NCBI GenBank assembly: GCA_028583605.1 | Contig: CM053337.1 | Location: 21,902,264-21,966,263, forward strand | DNA from: Dastarcus helophoroides | Taxonomy: Eukaryota; Arthropoda; Insecta; Coleoptera; Bothrideridae | Length of the DNA stretch: 64,000 nucleotides | Direction: 5' to 3' | Shown: one piece after another, positions 30,721-42,900 of the stretch | Numbering within the stretch: the first letter of the stretch is position 1 | How the letters are laid out: each line of letters opens with the position of its first letter | The notes under the pieces: generated by a model | Seen by the model: the letters and a program-made list of their open reading frames with translations, nothing else | Database searches by the model: none | What the model was told of the DNA's origin: nothing | Made by a program: the position numbers and the translations under genes

Positions 30721-31440
30721 CCAAAGGATACAACCTAAGATTTGGAGTAGATTATCACCAAACATTCGCTCCAATGGCTAGACTACAGACAATTCGCCTT
30801 TTAATAGTTATTTCTGCTAGATATGATTTGCAGGTACATCAGATTGATATCGTGACAGCCTACCTAAATGGTGTTCTCGATGAAGTAGTAATTATGGAGA
30901 TGCCTGATATACTAGGAAAAATGTTAAAGAGAATAGCTAATGATGCTGATAAAAACATTAGTTTTAAAGCTAGAAAGTTATTGAGTGCCATAAAAGCTAG
31001 TGGTGATGTGTGTGCGCTCAACAAGGCCTTATATGGACTTCGTCAAGGTGAAAGGAAGCGGAATGAGGCTGTAGATGCGAAGTTAAAGAGTCTAGGATTA
31101 ACTCCAACCATAAGTGAACCACGTCTTTATTATGCAAATCGTGCTAATGATGTAATGTTTACTTTATGTAGATGATATTCTTATTGCATCTAAAAGTACA
31201 AAGTGGATTGAAGAAGTTAAACAAGGACAGGCAACCAAGTTTAAAGTGAAGGATCTGGGACTAGGTAAATCTGGTCTAGGACTTGAAATAAACCAAGTCA
31301 AAGATAAAGTAGTTATTAACCAAAGAAGCTATATCCTAGATATTATTCAACGGTTTGGAATGAGCAATTGTAATACTATCTCTACACTGTCAGAACTAAA
31401 ATTTTATGAACCAAATGATGGCTCAAGTTTTGGTTAGTAC
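30699..31440 (+). pseudogene. copia reverse transcriptase
   Basis: RFKARIVAKGY, GVDYHQTFAPMARLQTIRLL and VHQIDIVTAYLNGVLDEVV are followed by ALYGLRQG (about 31027). YVDDILIAS lies at 31165-31191 in a shifted frame and MKDLGLGKSGLGLEINQ at 31246. YVDD and AYLNG are the copia RT signatures. Stops and a frameshift around YVDD inactivate it. Confidence 0.85.
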
Positions 31441-32103
31441 GAGAAGTTTCCCATTGGTGCCCTGATGTACTTATCGGTTTCTACGAGATTAGATATATCA
31501 AACACCGTGACCAGGTTAACACAGTTTACGAGTTGCCCTAAAAGGTGGCATATTGTCAAGGCTAAAAGAATGCTAAGATACCTTCCTGGAACCAAAGATT
31601 TAGGACTAGACTATACAAAATTAAATGAACCAGTTATTGGATATTCACCTGATTGAGGAGGTCATCCCACTGACCGCTGCTCCTTTACAGGATATGTATT
31701 TACATTAAGCAATGCAGCTATATCCTGGAAATCACAAATACAGCAAAGAGTTGCTTTATCAACCACAGGGGCTGAGTATGTCAGTTTATCTGAAGCTCTC
31801 AAGGAAGCTGTAAATTTAACAAACCTATTGTTGAAGATTGGTTTAAATAAATTAAGCACAATAACAGTATTTACTGATAATAGAGGTGTTAAATGTATAG
31901 GCAATAATACAGTATTCCACAATTGCGCCAAACATTTTGACATTAAGTTTCACTTCATTGGAAGCACAGTCGAGCATAAATTGGTAAATGTGCAGCATAT
32001 TTCAACAGCAAAAAATGGCAGCTGATGTTTTAACGAAGACGTTGGCTCCTGTAAACCATGAACGTTGTGTTTATAAACTAGGACTGATAAATATTGAGTT
32101 CTA
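31441..32103 (+). pseudogene. copia RNase H
   Basis: STRLDISNTVTRLTQF and KRMLRYLPGTKDLGLDYTK lead into FTGYVFTLSNAAISWKSQIQ, VALSTTGAEYVSLSEALKEA and VFTDNRGVKCI. The ST-GAEY-SLSEA-KEA and TDN motifs are the Ty1/copia RNase H signatures. The tail ADVLTKTLAPVNHERCV closes pol shortly before the polypurine tract. One frameshift and a stop at 31654 are visible. Confidence 0.85.
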
Positions 32104-32127
32104 GTGACGTACGTTTTGGGAGGGGAG

Positions 32128-32193
32128 TCTTAGATTTGAATCTTCCCGCCAAATACGATACGTCACGTTAGTCATATTATGATTATATTATGT

Positions 32194-32242
<49 letters not shown>
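32128..32242 (+). repeat. start of the 3' LTR, running into an (AT)n microsatellite
   Basis: Follows the polypurine tract with TCTTAGATTTGAATCTTCCC (expected TG mutated to TC). An AT dinucleotide run occupies about 32198-32242. No clear LTR end with the ACATCTGAACA sequence is found nearby, so the LTR is truncated or very diverged. Confidence 0.55.
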
Positions 32243-32246
<4 letters not shown>

Positions 32247-34150
32247 CACGTCCGGCTATCTATACCATGCCCGATATGTTCTACAGGCAATCAGAAGCCC
32301 GGCCTTTCCATTGCGGTTAGAGCTGTGTATTGTTGACTAACGTGATCTGCATCATTAAATTATCGAAGGCACCTTTAGAGGGGTAAGAAATTTCACTTAT
32401 ACAAATAAGTATAGATATCACAGGTTTTAGCAAGCCAGGCTTATATTTCTTACTATACCAGGCCCATTTGCATCTTTGTATATATTGCGCGCACTTTAGG
32501 AAGCCCTGCAATGATACCGCTTTTTCAGTCAGAAACGCACGTGGGTGAAAGTTAGGTACTATTTATCTGTGCCGGTGAATGCCAGGTAGAAAAAGTTTTA
32601 TTACAAGAGGATGCGGGAGATTTGGTTTGTGTAAGAAGTTTGAAGACATTTTCACTTATCAGTATAATAATTTTATATAGGAATTTTTTTCTATTTAATT
32701 AAGACATTTAATAATGCAAAATATGTAACATGAAAAAAATATAATTGCTGTCAATTTTTGGCTGTTATTTTTTAAGCAAATTATTTTAAAAAACATTTTA
32801 AATTACCTATTGTTAGAATTTTCCCAATCTGAGACACTCAATAATGAAAATTATGTAACATAAAAGAAATATAATTGGTTAGTTATTATTCAAGCAAACT
32901 TGATTCAAAATATGTTTTTCGCCTAAATAGTTAAATTGAAAAATGTTCTACATTTTTTCAATGGGGCTCTCGAACCAAAACTAAAACAGAAACTAAAAAA
33001 AACATTCTTTTGCTGGAACGAGAACTGGAATTAAACCGAATAATATTTGGGTTTGTTTCGGTCAAAAGCAGATTTTATTGATTACACTAAAACAATCTTA
33101 GTCTCAATTTAAATTCTAAAAATCTATTGTTAAATAATATGAAAAAGTGTTTCAAAGATTCAGTTGAGATGCAATTTTTTATATAAATTTTGGGTGGGAG
33201 TTCGTTTAAAAAGCCTATATCTCCAAGAGTAAGAAAAAGCAAGATTCTTGCTGGCAAGGCAAGAATCAAACCATCAAGAAATTGGCAAGGCAAGAAATAA
33301 ACTAAGAAGTTGGATAGCAAAACAAGAAATCTTACTTTGTGTGTCAATACTTTCTCTTAAACTAACAGATTTTTGAGCATAAGAATAAATACAAATTGCA
33401 AATTTGTAAAACCACGAATTTTATTTTTATTTGCCCTAAGTAGTATTTATCACTTTATCAGTAATTTATACTCGAGACTGGAGTTTTAAATAAAATTTAG
33501 AGACTGATTGAAACTAGACTTTTGGCCAAAATCAGAACTTATTTAAATAAAATTTATAAAGAAATGGCCACTTGGTCTCTGTTTTTTTTATTTTTTAAAT
33601 TTAAAAAATTGCGTAAATATTCAATACTATCGGGAAATTTATTTCAATTTTTTACGAAATTTCAATTAAAACTTAAACTTTACAAGTTCATGAGGTTAAA
33701 CTTTAAATCTCAAGAAATTAAATTCTAAATTTTTAAAAGATGAAAAAATCAACATTTCTTTTAAATTGAAATTTCCGAAAATAAGTAAAACTTTCTGAAT
33801 TTCCAAATTAAAAATATAATAAAATATTTCCGAAATTATGACCTGTTTAAAATGTTTACCTTTAGAGAAAAATAAATAAAATAACCATTTTGGGAATAAA
33901 GTGAACATTTTGAGAATTATTATTATACATAAATTTCAAAATTCTTTAAAAACTTAAAATTTAATTTTAGAATTAAAAGTTGATGTTTACTTTTACAAAT
34001 TTTGTATTTCTTTCCAATTTGTAAGCTTTGTTATCCAAATACGTAATTAAAGCCAAAAATTAATTAAATTCAAAATTTAACAGGTAAAAATTATTAAATA
34101 TTTTTTAAAATTTTAGTTTTATTCATGGAATATTAACATATTTTCACAAA
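32243..34150. other. non-coding, AT-rich; small local duplications
   Basis: A roughly 130-bp tandem duplication is visible near 32700-32880 (AATATGTAACATGAAAAAAA and ATTATGTAACATAAAAGAAA). GGCAAGGCAAGAA is repeated at about 33255 and 33290. No gene is supported. Confidence 0.45.
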
Positions 34151-34365
34151 TGAAACCAAGAAAGATTAAAAAACACAACAAAGGTTGCTCTAACGCGTTT
34201 CCACAGCCAATCTATCATCTTCAGTATCTTTCTGAAAATGATAGATTGGCTGCCGAAACGCGTTAGAGCAACCTTTGTTGTGTTTCTTTAATCTTTCTTG
34301 GTTTCAGGGGACAATTTATGTATTTCAATTTTTGAAGATAACCAAGGACCAGTCTATTCCATTAA
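34151..34365. mobile_element. foldback element, complete centre
   Basis: Left arm TGAAACCAAGAAAGATTAAA, AACAAAGGTTGCTCTAACGC, TTTCCACAGCCAATCTATCA; centre TCTTCAGTATCTTTCTGAAA; right arm GATAGATTGGCTGCCGAAAC, GCGTTAGAGCAACCTTTGTT, TTGGTTTCAGGGGACA, AACCAAGGACCAGTCTATTC. Arms are about 95% complementary near the centre. Confidence 0.8.
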
Positions 34366-36140
34366 AATTGAGAAAAATTGTAAACTTTGACCAAAATGTC
34401 AAAATTTTATGTTATTTAAAGAGTCTGTTAAAATTTAGACTTTTAAAAACAAAATTTTGAGAAATGAGTGAAAATGTTAAACTTAAAAAAGGATATATTT
34501 AAATAAATTCTGAAAAAAAAATCAGAAAGCTTAAATTGGAAATTTCAAATTATTTTCCTAAATGTTAGACTTTAAAATGGAATTTCTAGAAAAAAAGTCG
34601 AAATTACAAGATTTCTGAAATTTCCATTTTGCAAATGTCAATTTTTATTCATTTTTATTTATTTATTTTCTTAAGGTCGAATTTAGAATTCATATTTTCT
34701 TAAACTCGAATTTAGGTTCCGGAATTTGAGAAGTCAAAATTCTGGAAAAAACCTTGAACAAAATTATGCCAGAAATTTAAAAATTTTCCACGAAATTTTG
34801 AAATTAAAAAAGACGTTGCAGGAATTTTTTCCAAATAATTTTTTTTCGACTTTTATCGGAAATGTTAGTTTACTTTAAAATTTAAAAAACAGGTTTTTTT
34901 TGTTATTTTTATTTTGACTGGAAAGAAAAAGTTAAAAATTTAATTTTTCTTTCTAGAATTGAAATTCCAAATAAAAAAAACAATTTCAGATCCAAATTGG
35001 AAATTTTGAAAAAATAGTCAAAACTTCTAACTGTTAGCTTTGAATTATGATACAAAAAACGATTTTATATTTGAACTAAAATTTTTGAAAAATAACAAAT
35101 TTTTAAAAAAATGAGATTTATGTAAGGAAGTGCTCGAGTTCCCATTAGTCACAAAACTTTGATTTTAAATTGAAATATTCGATATTCTTGTGGAGGTTTT
35201 CCATAAAATTTCAAGATCTCTGGGAAATTTCGAATAGTTTAAACTTTAAATTCAAAATGTCGAGAGAAAAGCTTGAAATTGGGCTACCGAACTGCAAACT
35301 TATAAAAAAATTCTTTGACACGTATTCCTTCTTTCGGTTCTCTAGGCAGGTAAAGTACATAGTTAGAAATAGGTGACTTAAAAATGCTTCCTTTTACCCT
35401 TTTGTTTCCTGTTAATTCCTTTAAAATTAACATAAACTTTTGTACAAAGATACGGAAGCACAGTCTTTTCTCGAAATTGCGAATTTTCTCTGAAAATTCT
35501 TCTTTGTTGGCACTTCGGTTTTACTCTCAAAATTCCAACTTTTTTCGAAAAATTTGACTTTGGGACAACTTTTTTCTAAATTTCCACAAAATTTTTGCTT
35601 TTTTTTTATTTCGTGAGTTTTGGAATGTTACCATTTTTGTTTCGGTTTTCTAATAAGTTCGACTTTTTTTCTAATAATTCGAATTTTCGAAAATGTTGAC
35701 CTTGTCAGAATTATTTCTTTGTACACCTTCTTAAAATGTCGAAATTTGATATAAGTGGAAATTTTAAAATGTCCAAGTCGAAATCATTAAAATGATAGAA
35801 ATTAAAAATCTCAAATTCTTCAATAAAACTAGAGATTTTGAAAAAAAGTTGAAAATATGCATCAAAAAATAGCAATTCTCAAGAAAAGTCGAAATATTTA
35901 GTGAGTGGTCGAAATTTTCAAAACTAAATAAGGAAAAGTCGAAATTATCATAAAAATCATATTCCTCAAAAAAATTCATAATTTTCAAAAACAGTCTAAA
36001 GTTTCTAGATGTCGAAATTGTGAAAAAAGTTGAGATTTTTTAAAAAAAAGTAGATTTTCAAAAAACTATCGAAATTTTGAAAAAAGCCAAAATTTTCGAG
36101 AAATTCAAAATTTTCAGAACTGAAATTTTTATTTTCCTAC
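34366..36140. repeat. degenerate A-rich then T-rich then A-rich filler
   Basis: Degenerate motif sequence that switches orientation near 35460 and 35770. No gene. Confidence 0.5.
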
Positions 36141-37115
36141 GCATTTTCCCCTATCGTCAAGATAGGACTAAATATCTGCATCTAAATACCTATTAATTAA
36201 TTATGTGAAAAACAATTTCGTTCTTTGCATATATAATTGGTCGATTTTCGATTACAAGTGATGCTAGCAGAATATAACATTTTTAATTTAAATGATACAA
36301 AATCAATTTTTCTTTTTTTTTGCTTAAATCTTTCATAGCATTTATTTACCTAAACTATTTATATTTTTCCAAAGAGTAATATAAAAATGTTAATTAGGAG
36401 AGAAAAAAATTCTTCTAAATATATCAAAAGAAAAACCACTAAATATTCAGTAAATGATTGTAAGCTACAAATACTAAACAGTTTATTTTACTCTCAAACT
36501 CTGGTAGAACAAATGTTTTAATGTTGTTTATTATTATTATGATATATCTGCCGTGCTTAGATAAAGAAATATGAGCTGTGGAAGCCGAAGATACTTCGTT
36601 CGTTGATAGCGTATTGGGGAAGGGGCAAAAATTTATCTGCTCCGCATCACGTTTGTCTCCGTACCCTGCCTCATCTGAGTGAGGGCAACCGGAATCTAAG
36701 CCCAATTTTTTGCCAAACACCGCTCTCTCATTTTACAAATGGTGTCTTTATTTTTTAATATTTTGTTTTCAAATTTAAACAACTTATGAAGCAAGGATGT
36801 CGAATTCGCGCTTTGAAAGTACTTTTTTCAAATTCCGTTTAGTTTCCGAGATATTTGCTTCTGAAAACAGGCAAAAAAGAGACAAATTGTACGCCCATTT
36901 GTGGGAATACTAAGACAAAAATAAAATATCTGCTTCCAAAGCCCAAATTCCCCAACATTTCTAAACATTATTACTAAATTTCATTTAATTCTAAGCGATA
37001 GTATTGACGTAGTTTGTAAAATGGCAAGCGAAGAATTTCGAGGTTTTAAGAGTACCAGACCGCCGCCTTAAATAAATTTACCAATATTTCTCTACATGTG
37101 CATTCAACAATTAAT
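36141..37115. other. non-repetitive intergenic or intronic sequence
   Basis: Higher complexity than the arrays, especially 36580-36720. A minus-strand frame at 36439-36720 has no recognisable family and is not called. Confidence 0.4.
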
Positions 37116-37195
37116 CCACTGCCACTTGCATATTACATCTTAACAAACAAAGGATCAGTCAGTTCTACCAAAAAATAAAAACCATTTTTGTTAAT
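37116..37195. repeat. LTR-end remnant next to a foldback-family end
   Basis: GCATATTACATCTTAACA (about 37126-37143) matches the copia LTR end at 26431 with one mismatch. It is followed directly by AAGGATCAGTCAGTTCTACC, which resembles the outer end of the foldback family (AAGGACCAGTCCATTCCACC). Confidence 0.45.
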
Positions 37196-37539
37196 TATAT
37201 CACATGATAAAAAGTAAACAATTCTTTTTTGACGTGATTTTATTTTTTGTAGATTTAATGTGTTTGATGTATTTGTGGCAAGCATGAAGGTTTTATCTTC
37301 GTACATAAACAAAAAGTAGGGGATGCGTCTATTATAACGTATTTCAAAACGTTTCGTCAAGAGAGAGAGGTAAATTATCTAAATAAACTACCCAAAACTT
37401 ATATTGAGTTGTAGTCTTTTCACATCTTCGTCCAAAAGTTCTCTAACTTTCAAATTAGCTATTAACGTCTAGTTTCTACATTTCCAAGGAAATTAATTAT
37501 ATAAATGCATAAAATATCTCGTCGACACTCGACTCCAAG

Positions 37540-37900
37540 ACAGGAATAATTTTTCAAGTTATGAATCCGCAAAACTTCATAAGTCCCTCGATCTGTTTAA
37601 ATAGGAGCCAAAGTTCTGTTTGTTTACGCTCCCGTGTGCAAATTCCTATACAAGCAGTCGCATAATTCCGAGCAATAGCAAAAGTTCTCGCCCCGTCGCC
37701 GTACACAAACTTTTCTTCGTTCAAGATCGAATTTAAAAACTTCCCTCACGGACGAATTCGCTCGATCCGGCATTTCGGTGTCTGTTTTCGACGCGACTCG
37801 ACGAATCAACTTTTTTTTTAACGGATCAGCGAACCTCTTGTACGCCGCGCGGACTTCTTTAATTTCCTTTTCGAAGAGAGGGATTTATTAGGAAGTCGGG
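37540..37900. other. balanced-composition sequence downstream of the TSP1 exon
   Basis: CpG-containing, non-repetitive stretch that stands out from the AT-rich surroundings. A 61-codon minus frame (37624-37809) lacks a splice acceptor that joins in frame to the TSP1 exon and is not supported. It is a candidate conserved non-coding element or unrecognised exon. Confidence 0.35.
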
Positions 37901-37919
37901 TTCGATCGAGCGCACTCAC

Positions 37920-38093
37920 CTGCATGTTGCAGATTCGATATCTGATGTGATCGCCGCGGCACTGGGCGCTCCTGCAGGTTCGGAATTGATGGGAGATGCC
38001 GCCGTCGCAGGACCTGGAGCACGACGACCACTCCGACCACGGCGACCAGCCGGAGGGACGGCCGTCGACCTCTTGCAACTGCGAGGATAAATC
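37920..38093 (-). CDS. thrombospondin type-1 repeat exon of an extracellular matrix gene (partial)
   Basis: A 174-base exon, bounded by acceptor ATTTCAG before GAT and donor GTGAGT after CAG, codes 58 residues in phase 0. It reads GWSPWSEWSSCSRSCDGG from residue 15, then ISHQFRTCRSAQC and GDHIRYRICNMQ. The WxxWxxW box (residues 16-22) is the C-mannosylation motif, and C-S-R-S-C-D-G-G fits the POFUT2 O-fucose consensus CX2-3(S/T)CX2G. Five cysteines (25, 29, 40, 45, 55) are in the exon; the sixth must come from the next one. The IRYRxC wording is typical of the first TSP1 repeat in ADAMTS-like proteins, ADAMTS proteases and papilin. Other exons are not visible, so introns are long or neighbours lie outside the window. 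GC content and codon use differ sharply from the flanks, as expected for a constrained exon. Confidence 0.85.
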
Positions 38094-39480
38094 CTGAAAT
38101 CATAGGATAATGGGATGTGATTTTCCTCGAAATTTTAGCTTCAAAGTGGTTATCCAGCGACAATATTATTGAAAATTTTTAAAATGTCCTTAAAATAAAG
38201 AACTGATAGAAGAAACTTTGTTTGCAGAGTGTACCGCCTCTGTCAATATCGTGTAATACTTCACGTTTCTTGGAAAAATAAGGTCGACTACCATCATTGG
38301 AAAACCTTTTTTTTTTTGAAGTAGATAAGAATAGGTGTTAGAGTGTTTCATTCGTAATACAAAGGTGCCAAATTTTTAACCAAGTTACATCATTTTCTAT
38401 GAAAAAAATCAGATTGAAAACATTTTGATGTTTAGCTCCAAGAAAATGTAAACTTAACTTTACTTTTGCCTGAAAAGTAGTCAAAGTACTGTACGATATT
38501 TTTCACGTAAAAAAATGAATCTTTATACAGGGTATTCGTATTAAAATAATAAATTCTATATGTTTTAATAATCCACAACTCAAAATGACAACTTCTTGTT
38601 CCATTTTATTTTACAGCTGAAGTCCTTTCAAAATTAAATCTTGACTGACCAAATTAACACAAAAATAAAAATAAATAAGGAATGCGTAAGAAAGATGAAA
38701 CATTTAGGATAAAACTTGGAAGGTAAATTTCATTAAGTGAAGTTTTTAAACTCATAATATCCAAAGTTTGTCTGCCTTCTTATCTTATTAAACAAATTTG
38801 GGAACAAAGCAGCATCAGACGTTTTGTATAAGTCTGCTTTTAGGGATAATTTATTTTTGGGGGGAAATTTAATATTGCCCTCTAAAATTTTTTTAGGCAA
38901 CCTTCAATATTTAGGTTAGTAATTAACTAAATACAACATTACATACATTTAGAAATGAATTGGAATATGCAATAAATTTCTGTAAGCTTCTGCTGTTTAC
39001 ATGCAAACATAAAAAAGTTTTATTTTGAAATTCCCACTGTCCAGGCAGATATGGGGAAGTTTGGAAAGGATCAGATACTTTCACATTATCAATTACTATG
39101 TAGCAAAAATTTCCTTACAAGATGTCAGTCAGTTAGAACTTAACCAGTAAAATATACGTCCGTTAAGCACTTATGTATCTGACTAACAACTGTAAGTTGA
39201 AAATTTGTCTATACCATTATCATGGGGCCAAGGAAGGCCGAAACAGGTCTATGGTTGTTGTTGTAAATATTTTCAACTTTAGTAGGTTCGACTGTTTCAT
39301 TTAATTGACATTATTTGTCAAATTTAACCTACCTAAAGAGCTTGTAATTAACACAATATGAAAGTACGTAATGCAGTAATGAAAGTTACCTCAGTACTAG
39401 TGACTGTTTCAACGTTGGTTCTTAACTAAGTTAACAAGTTAAGTTGTTTTTAACTAATTTCGGTTTTCCCTCACTATAAA
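38094..39480. other. intronic or intergenic unique sequence
   Basis: No further exon seen. Contains one decayed hammerhead-like motif (39196-39282). Confidence 0.4.
39196..39282 (+). ncRNA. decayed hammerhead-like motif of a third family
   Basis: Stem II GGCC-AAGGAA-GGCC is followed by GAAA (39240-39243), then ACAGGT (A-C..G-T stem III) and the canonical cleavage triplet GTC. Inner stem I pairs ACCAT with ATGGT, and an outer stem pairs GTTGAAAATTT with AAATATTTTCAAC. The CUGANGA core is degraded (ATCATGG at the expected place, three mismatches), so it is not expected to cleave. Confidence 0.4.
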
Positions 39481-39499
39481 CTTCGGCAATTTTTCCAGT

Positions 39500-39900
39500 G
39501 GTATCGAATTAAAACACGAATTTGAAAAAGTAATAAAAATTTCAAGTTGAAGGTCGAAATGAAGATCGAAAAATATCGAATTTTAATACGAAAGCTCAAA
39601 TAAAGTTGAACTTTGAATAACTGATAATTTTGAGGACAGAGTTGAGATTTAATCTGATCTTTGAAATAAAATTTTAAACATCCTGGAGAAAAAACAAAAA
39701 AATTAAATTAATTTCCCGAATCAGAAATTCTACAAAATTACAGAAAGCTGAAATTTAAAGAAAAAAATCGAAGTTTCCAGAAAAACTCGAAGTTCACTTG
39801 TTTAACTAAATTTGGACATTAATTTTTCGAAATTTCAGCTTTGATTTTCCCAAACTAAAGCCTAAATATCAAGTCTTTTTAAATAAACGTCGAGTACTTT
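39500..39900. repeat. A-rich degenerate filler
   Basis: AAAAATCGAAGTTTCCAGAA-like motifs; orientation flips to T-rich near 39900. Confidence 0.5.
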
Positions 39901-42900
39901 TTGTACTTTTTATACAAATTTGTTTCAAAGTTTTTTATTTCGAGTTGTCATAAATTTATTTATTTGAAAAACTGGAAAATTCGACTTTTTTTTGAAAATG
40001 TTCACTCTTTTAAAAATTTCATTTTTTACACAATTTCAACGATCAAAATTTTCGAACTTTTTTTGGAATTTTCACTGTTTTTTGCATCTTTGTTGATTTG
40101 ACCATAATTCTAAGTTTCGAATTTTTTTGATGATTTTTACTTTTTTTTTCAAAAATTTCGACTTTTTCTTGAGGACTTGACCTTTATGTAGTAAAGTAAG
40201 TAAAATATTCAATTTTTTTTCCAAAATTTCCATTTTTTTTAATTAATTTTTGCAAAATTTCGATATGTGAAATTCGAAAATACTTATTTTTTTTTGTTTT
40301 GAAAAATTCGATTTTTTGCAAGATTTCATTTTTATTTCACTTTTAAAATTTTTCAGAACTTTTATTGTTTTTCTTTTTTGAAAACTTCTCGTTATTGAAG
40401 GTTTCCACTTTTTTTTGAAAATTTGCATCTTTGTTTAAATTTACACTCTTCTAAAAATTTGATTTCTTACAAAATTTCAACGTTTAAAATTTTCGAACTT
40501 CTTTCAGAATTTTCACTATTTTTTGCATCTTTGTTAAAATTTTTGACCATTATTCCAACAATCAAATTTTTTTGAAGCTTTTTACTTTTTTTTTCAAATA
40601 TTTCAACTTTTTCTTGAAGATTCTACCTTTATGTAATAAATTGGACTTTTATTTGAAAAATTAAAAAAATCGATTTTTTCCAAAATTCCTATTTTTTTTA
40701 AATTAATTTTTGCAAAATTTCGATATTTGAAATTCAAAAATACGTATTTTATTGAAAAATTCGATTTTTTGCAAAATTTCACTTTTATTTCACTTTTAAA
40801 ATTGTTTAGAACTTTTAGTGTTTTTCTTTTTTGAAAACCTCTCCTTATTCAAGGTTTCTTCTTTTTTGGAAAATTTGCGTCGGTTCAAATTTTCTATTAT
40901 TTCTCAGTTTTGACTTTGTTGAAAATTTCTAATTTTTTCCAAAAATGTTGATTTTCAAAAAAATTCGACCTTTACGTAGTAATCTGGACTTTTATTTAAG
41001 AAACTGAAAAATTCAACTTTTTTTTGAAAATTTTGACTCCTTTAAGAATTTGATTTTTTACAAAATTTCAACGTTTAAAATTTTTGAACTTATTTCAGAA
41101 TTTTCACTGTTTATTTGCATCTTTGTTGACTTTTTTGACCATTTATAATTTTTTTCAAAATGTTTACTTTTTTTCAAAAATCTTGACTTTTTCTTAAAAA
41201 TTTGACCTTTACATACTAAATGGGACTTTTATTTCAAAAATTCGATTTTTTTCCAAAATTTTCATTTTTTTTAAATCGATTGTTGCAAAATATCGATATT
41301 TGAAATTCGAAAATACTCATTTTTATAAAAAAATTTGATTTTTTGCAAAATTTCATTTTATTTTTCGCTTTTAAAATTTTTCAGAACTTTTAGTGTTTTT
41401 CTTTTTTGAAAACCTCTCCTTATTCAAGGTTTCCACTTTTTTTGAAAATTTGCATCTTTGTTCAAATTTTCTATTATTTCTCAGCTTAGATTCCTTTTGA
41501 AAATTTCTAAATTTTTCCAAAAATGTTGATTTTCATGGAATTTCGACCTTTATATAGACTTTAATAGACTTTTATTTAAAAAAATAAAAAATCCGACTTT
41601 TTTTGAAAATTTTTGAACTTTTTTCATAATTTTTACTGTTTTTTCGTATCTTTGTTGACATTTTTGACCACTGTTCCCACTTTCGATTTTTTTTCAAAAT
41701 GTTTACTTTTTAAAAAAAAATTTTGACTTTTTCTTCAAAATTTGAAGATTTATGTACTAAATTGAACTTTTATTTGCCTAATTGAAAAATTTGATATTTT
41801 TCGAAAATTCCCATTTTTTAAACTTTTGCAAAATTTTGATATTTGGAATTTTCTAACTTGTTTTAGAATTTTTATCTGTTTTTTTAAACTTCTACCTTTT
41901 CGAAGATATCCACTTTTTTTCGAAAATTTGCATCTTTGTTTAAACATTTAACTCCTCGAAATTCTGACTTGTTTTTGAAAATTTGGATTTTTTTTTTTAG
42001 ATTTTTTCCTCGAACTTTCGACCTTTATGTAGCAAATTGGACTTTTATTTGAAATATTAAAAAATTCGCCTTTTTTTCGAAAATTCCCATTTTAAAAAAA
42101 AATTGATAATTTGCGAAATTTCGACTTAAAATTTTTAAACTTCAGAATTATGACCTTTTTTGGACATTTTTTAATACTTTTATTCTCAAATTTATACTTT
42201 TTCTGAAAGTTGGGACTTTTTTTAGAACTAAATGAGTTGTTTTATAAATTCTTTTTGTTTATTTTTTAATTGTTTAACCGTAGTATTAAAATTTGAAACT
42301 TGCACTCTAATTTTTGCAAAAAATGAAAACTTCAAAAGTCAAACACAATATCAAACACAATAAGTATCGAAATTTTGAATAGAAAATATTTACGTTTGTA
42401 GAAAAAATTGAAATTTCGAAAAATAATTCAAAATTTTAATATCTGTTACTTTTTAATCGTTATTAAAGTTTAATAGTTATGAATGTTAATAAAATTCACA
42501 AAGAAAGAATTGGAAATGTCAATTAATTCAAAATGTAAAAAAATACATTTTTACGTTTAAAATGTTTGAACTTCTTTCAGAATTTTCACTGTTTGTTGCA
42601 TCTTTGTTAAAATTTTTGACCATCATTCGAAGTTTTGATTTTTTTGAAAATTTTTACTCCTTTTTTCAAAACTTTCGGCTTTTTCATAAAGATTCGACCT
42701 TTATGTAGTAAATTGGATTTTTATTTGAAAAATTCGGTTTTTTTCGAAAAATACCATATTTTATTGTAATTAATTTTTTTAAAATTTCGATGTTTCATGT
42801 TTTCTAATTTTTTTTAGAATTTAATCTGTTTATTTTTAAGCTTCTATCTTTTCCAGGATATCGAATTTTTTTCAAAAATGTTCATCTTTGTTTAAGCTTT

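Larger units (their letters stand above)
26432..32127 (+). mobile_element. decayed Ty1/copia LTR retrotransposon
   Basis: The order gag, CCHC zinc knuckle, aspartic protease, GAG-pre-integrase, integrase, reverse transcriptase, RNase H is that of Ty1/copia (pol with integrase before RT). All parts carry stops or frameshifts, so the copy is dead. It has three unusual rearrangements: a triplication of the zinc-knuckle/protease junction, a 451-bp tandem duplication before RT, and a nested LINE end inside integrase. A polypurine tract GGGAGGGGAG (32118-32127) marks the right end of the body. It lies directly downstream of paralogue 3. Confidence 0.9.

Noticed and set aside
36439..36720. 93-residue minus-strand frame
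   Set aside because: Runs into homopolymer Ile/Asn from an ATT repeat and has no recognisable family or splice context; kept only as non-repetitive sequence.
37624..37809. Possible second exon of the TSP1 gene
   Set aside because: No acceptor that would join it in frame to the donor at 37919, and only two non-TSP1 cysteine pairs.
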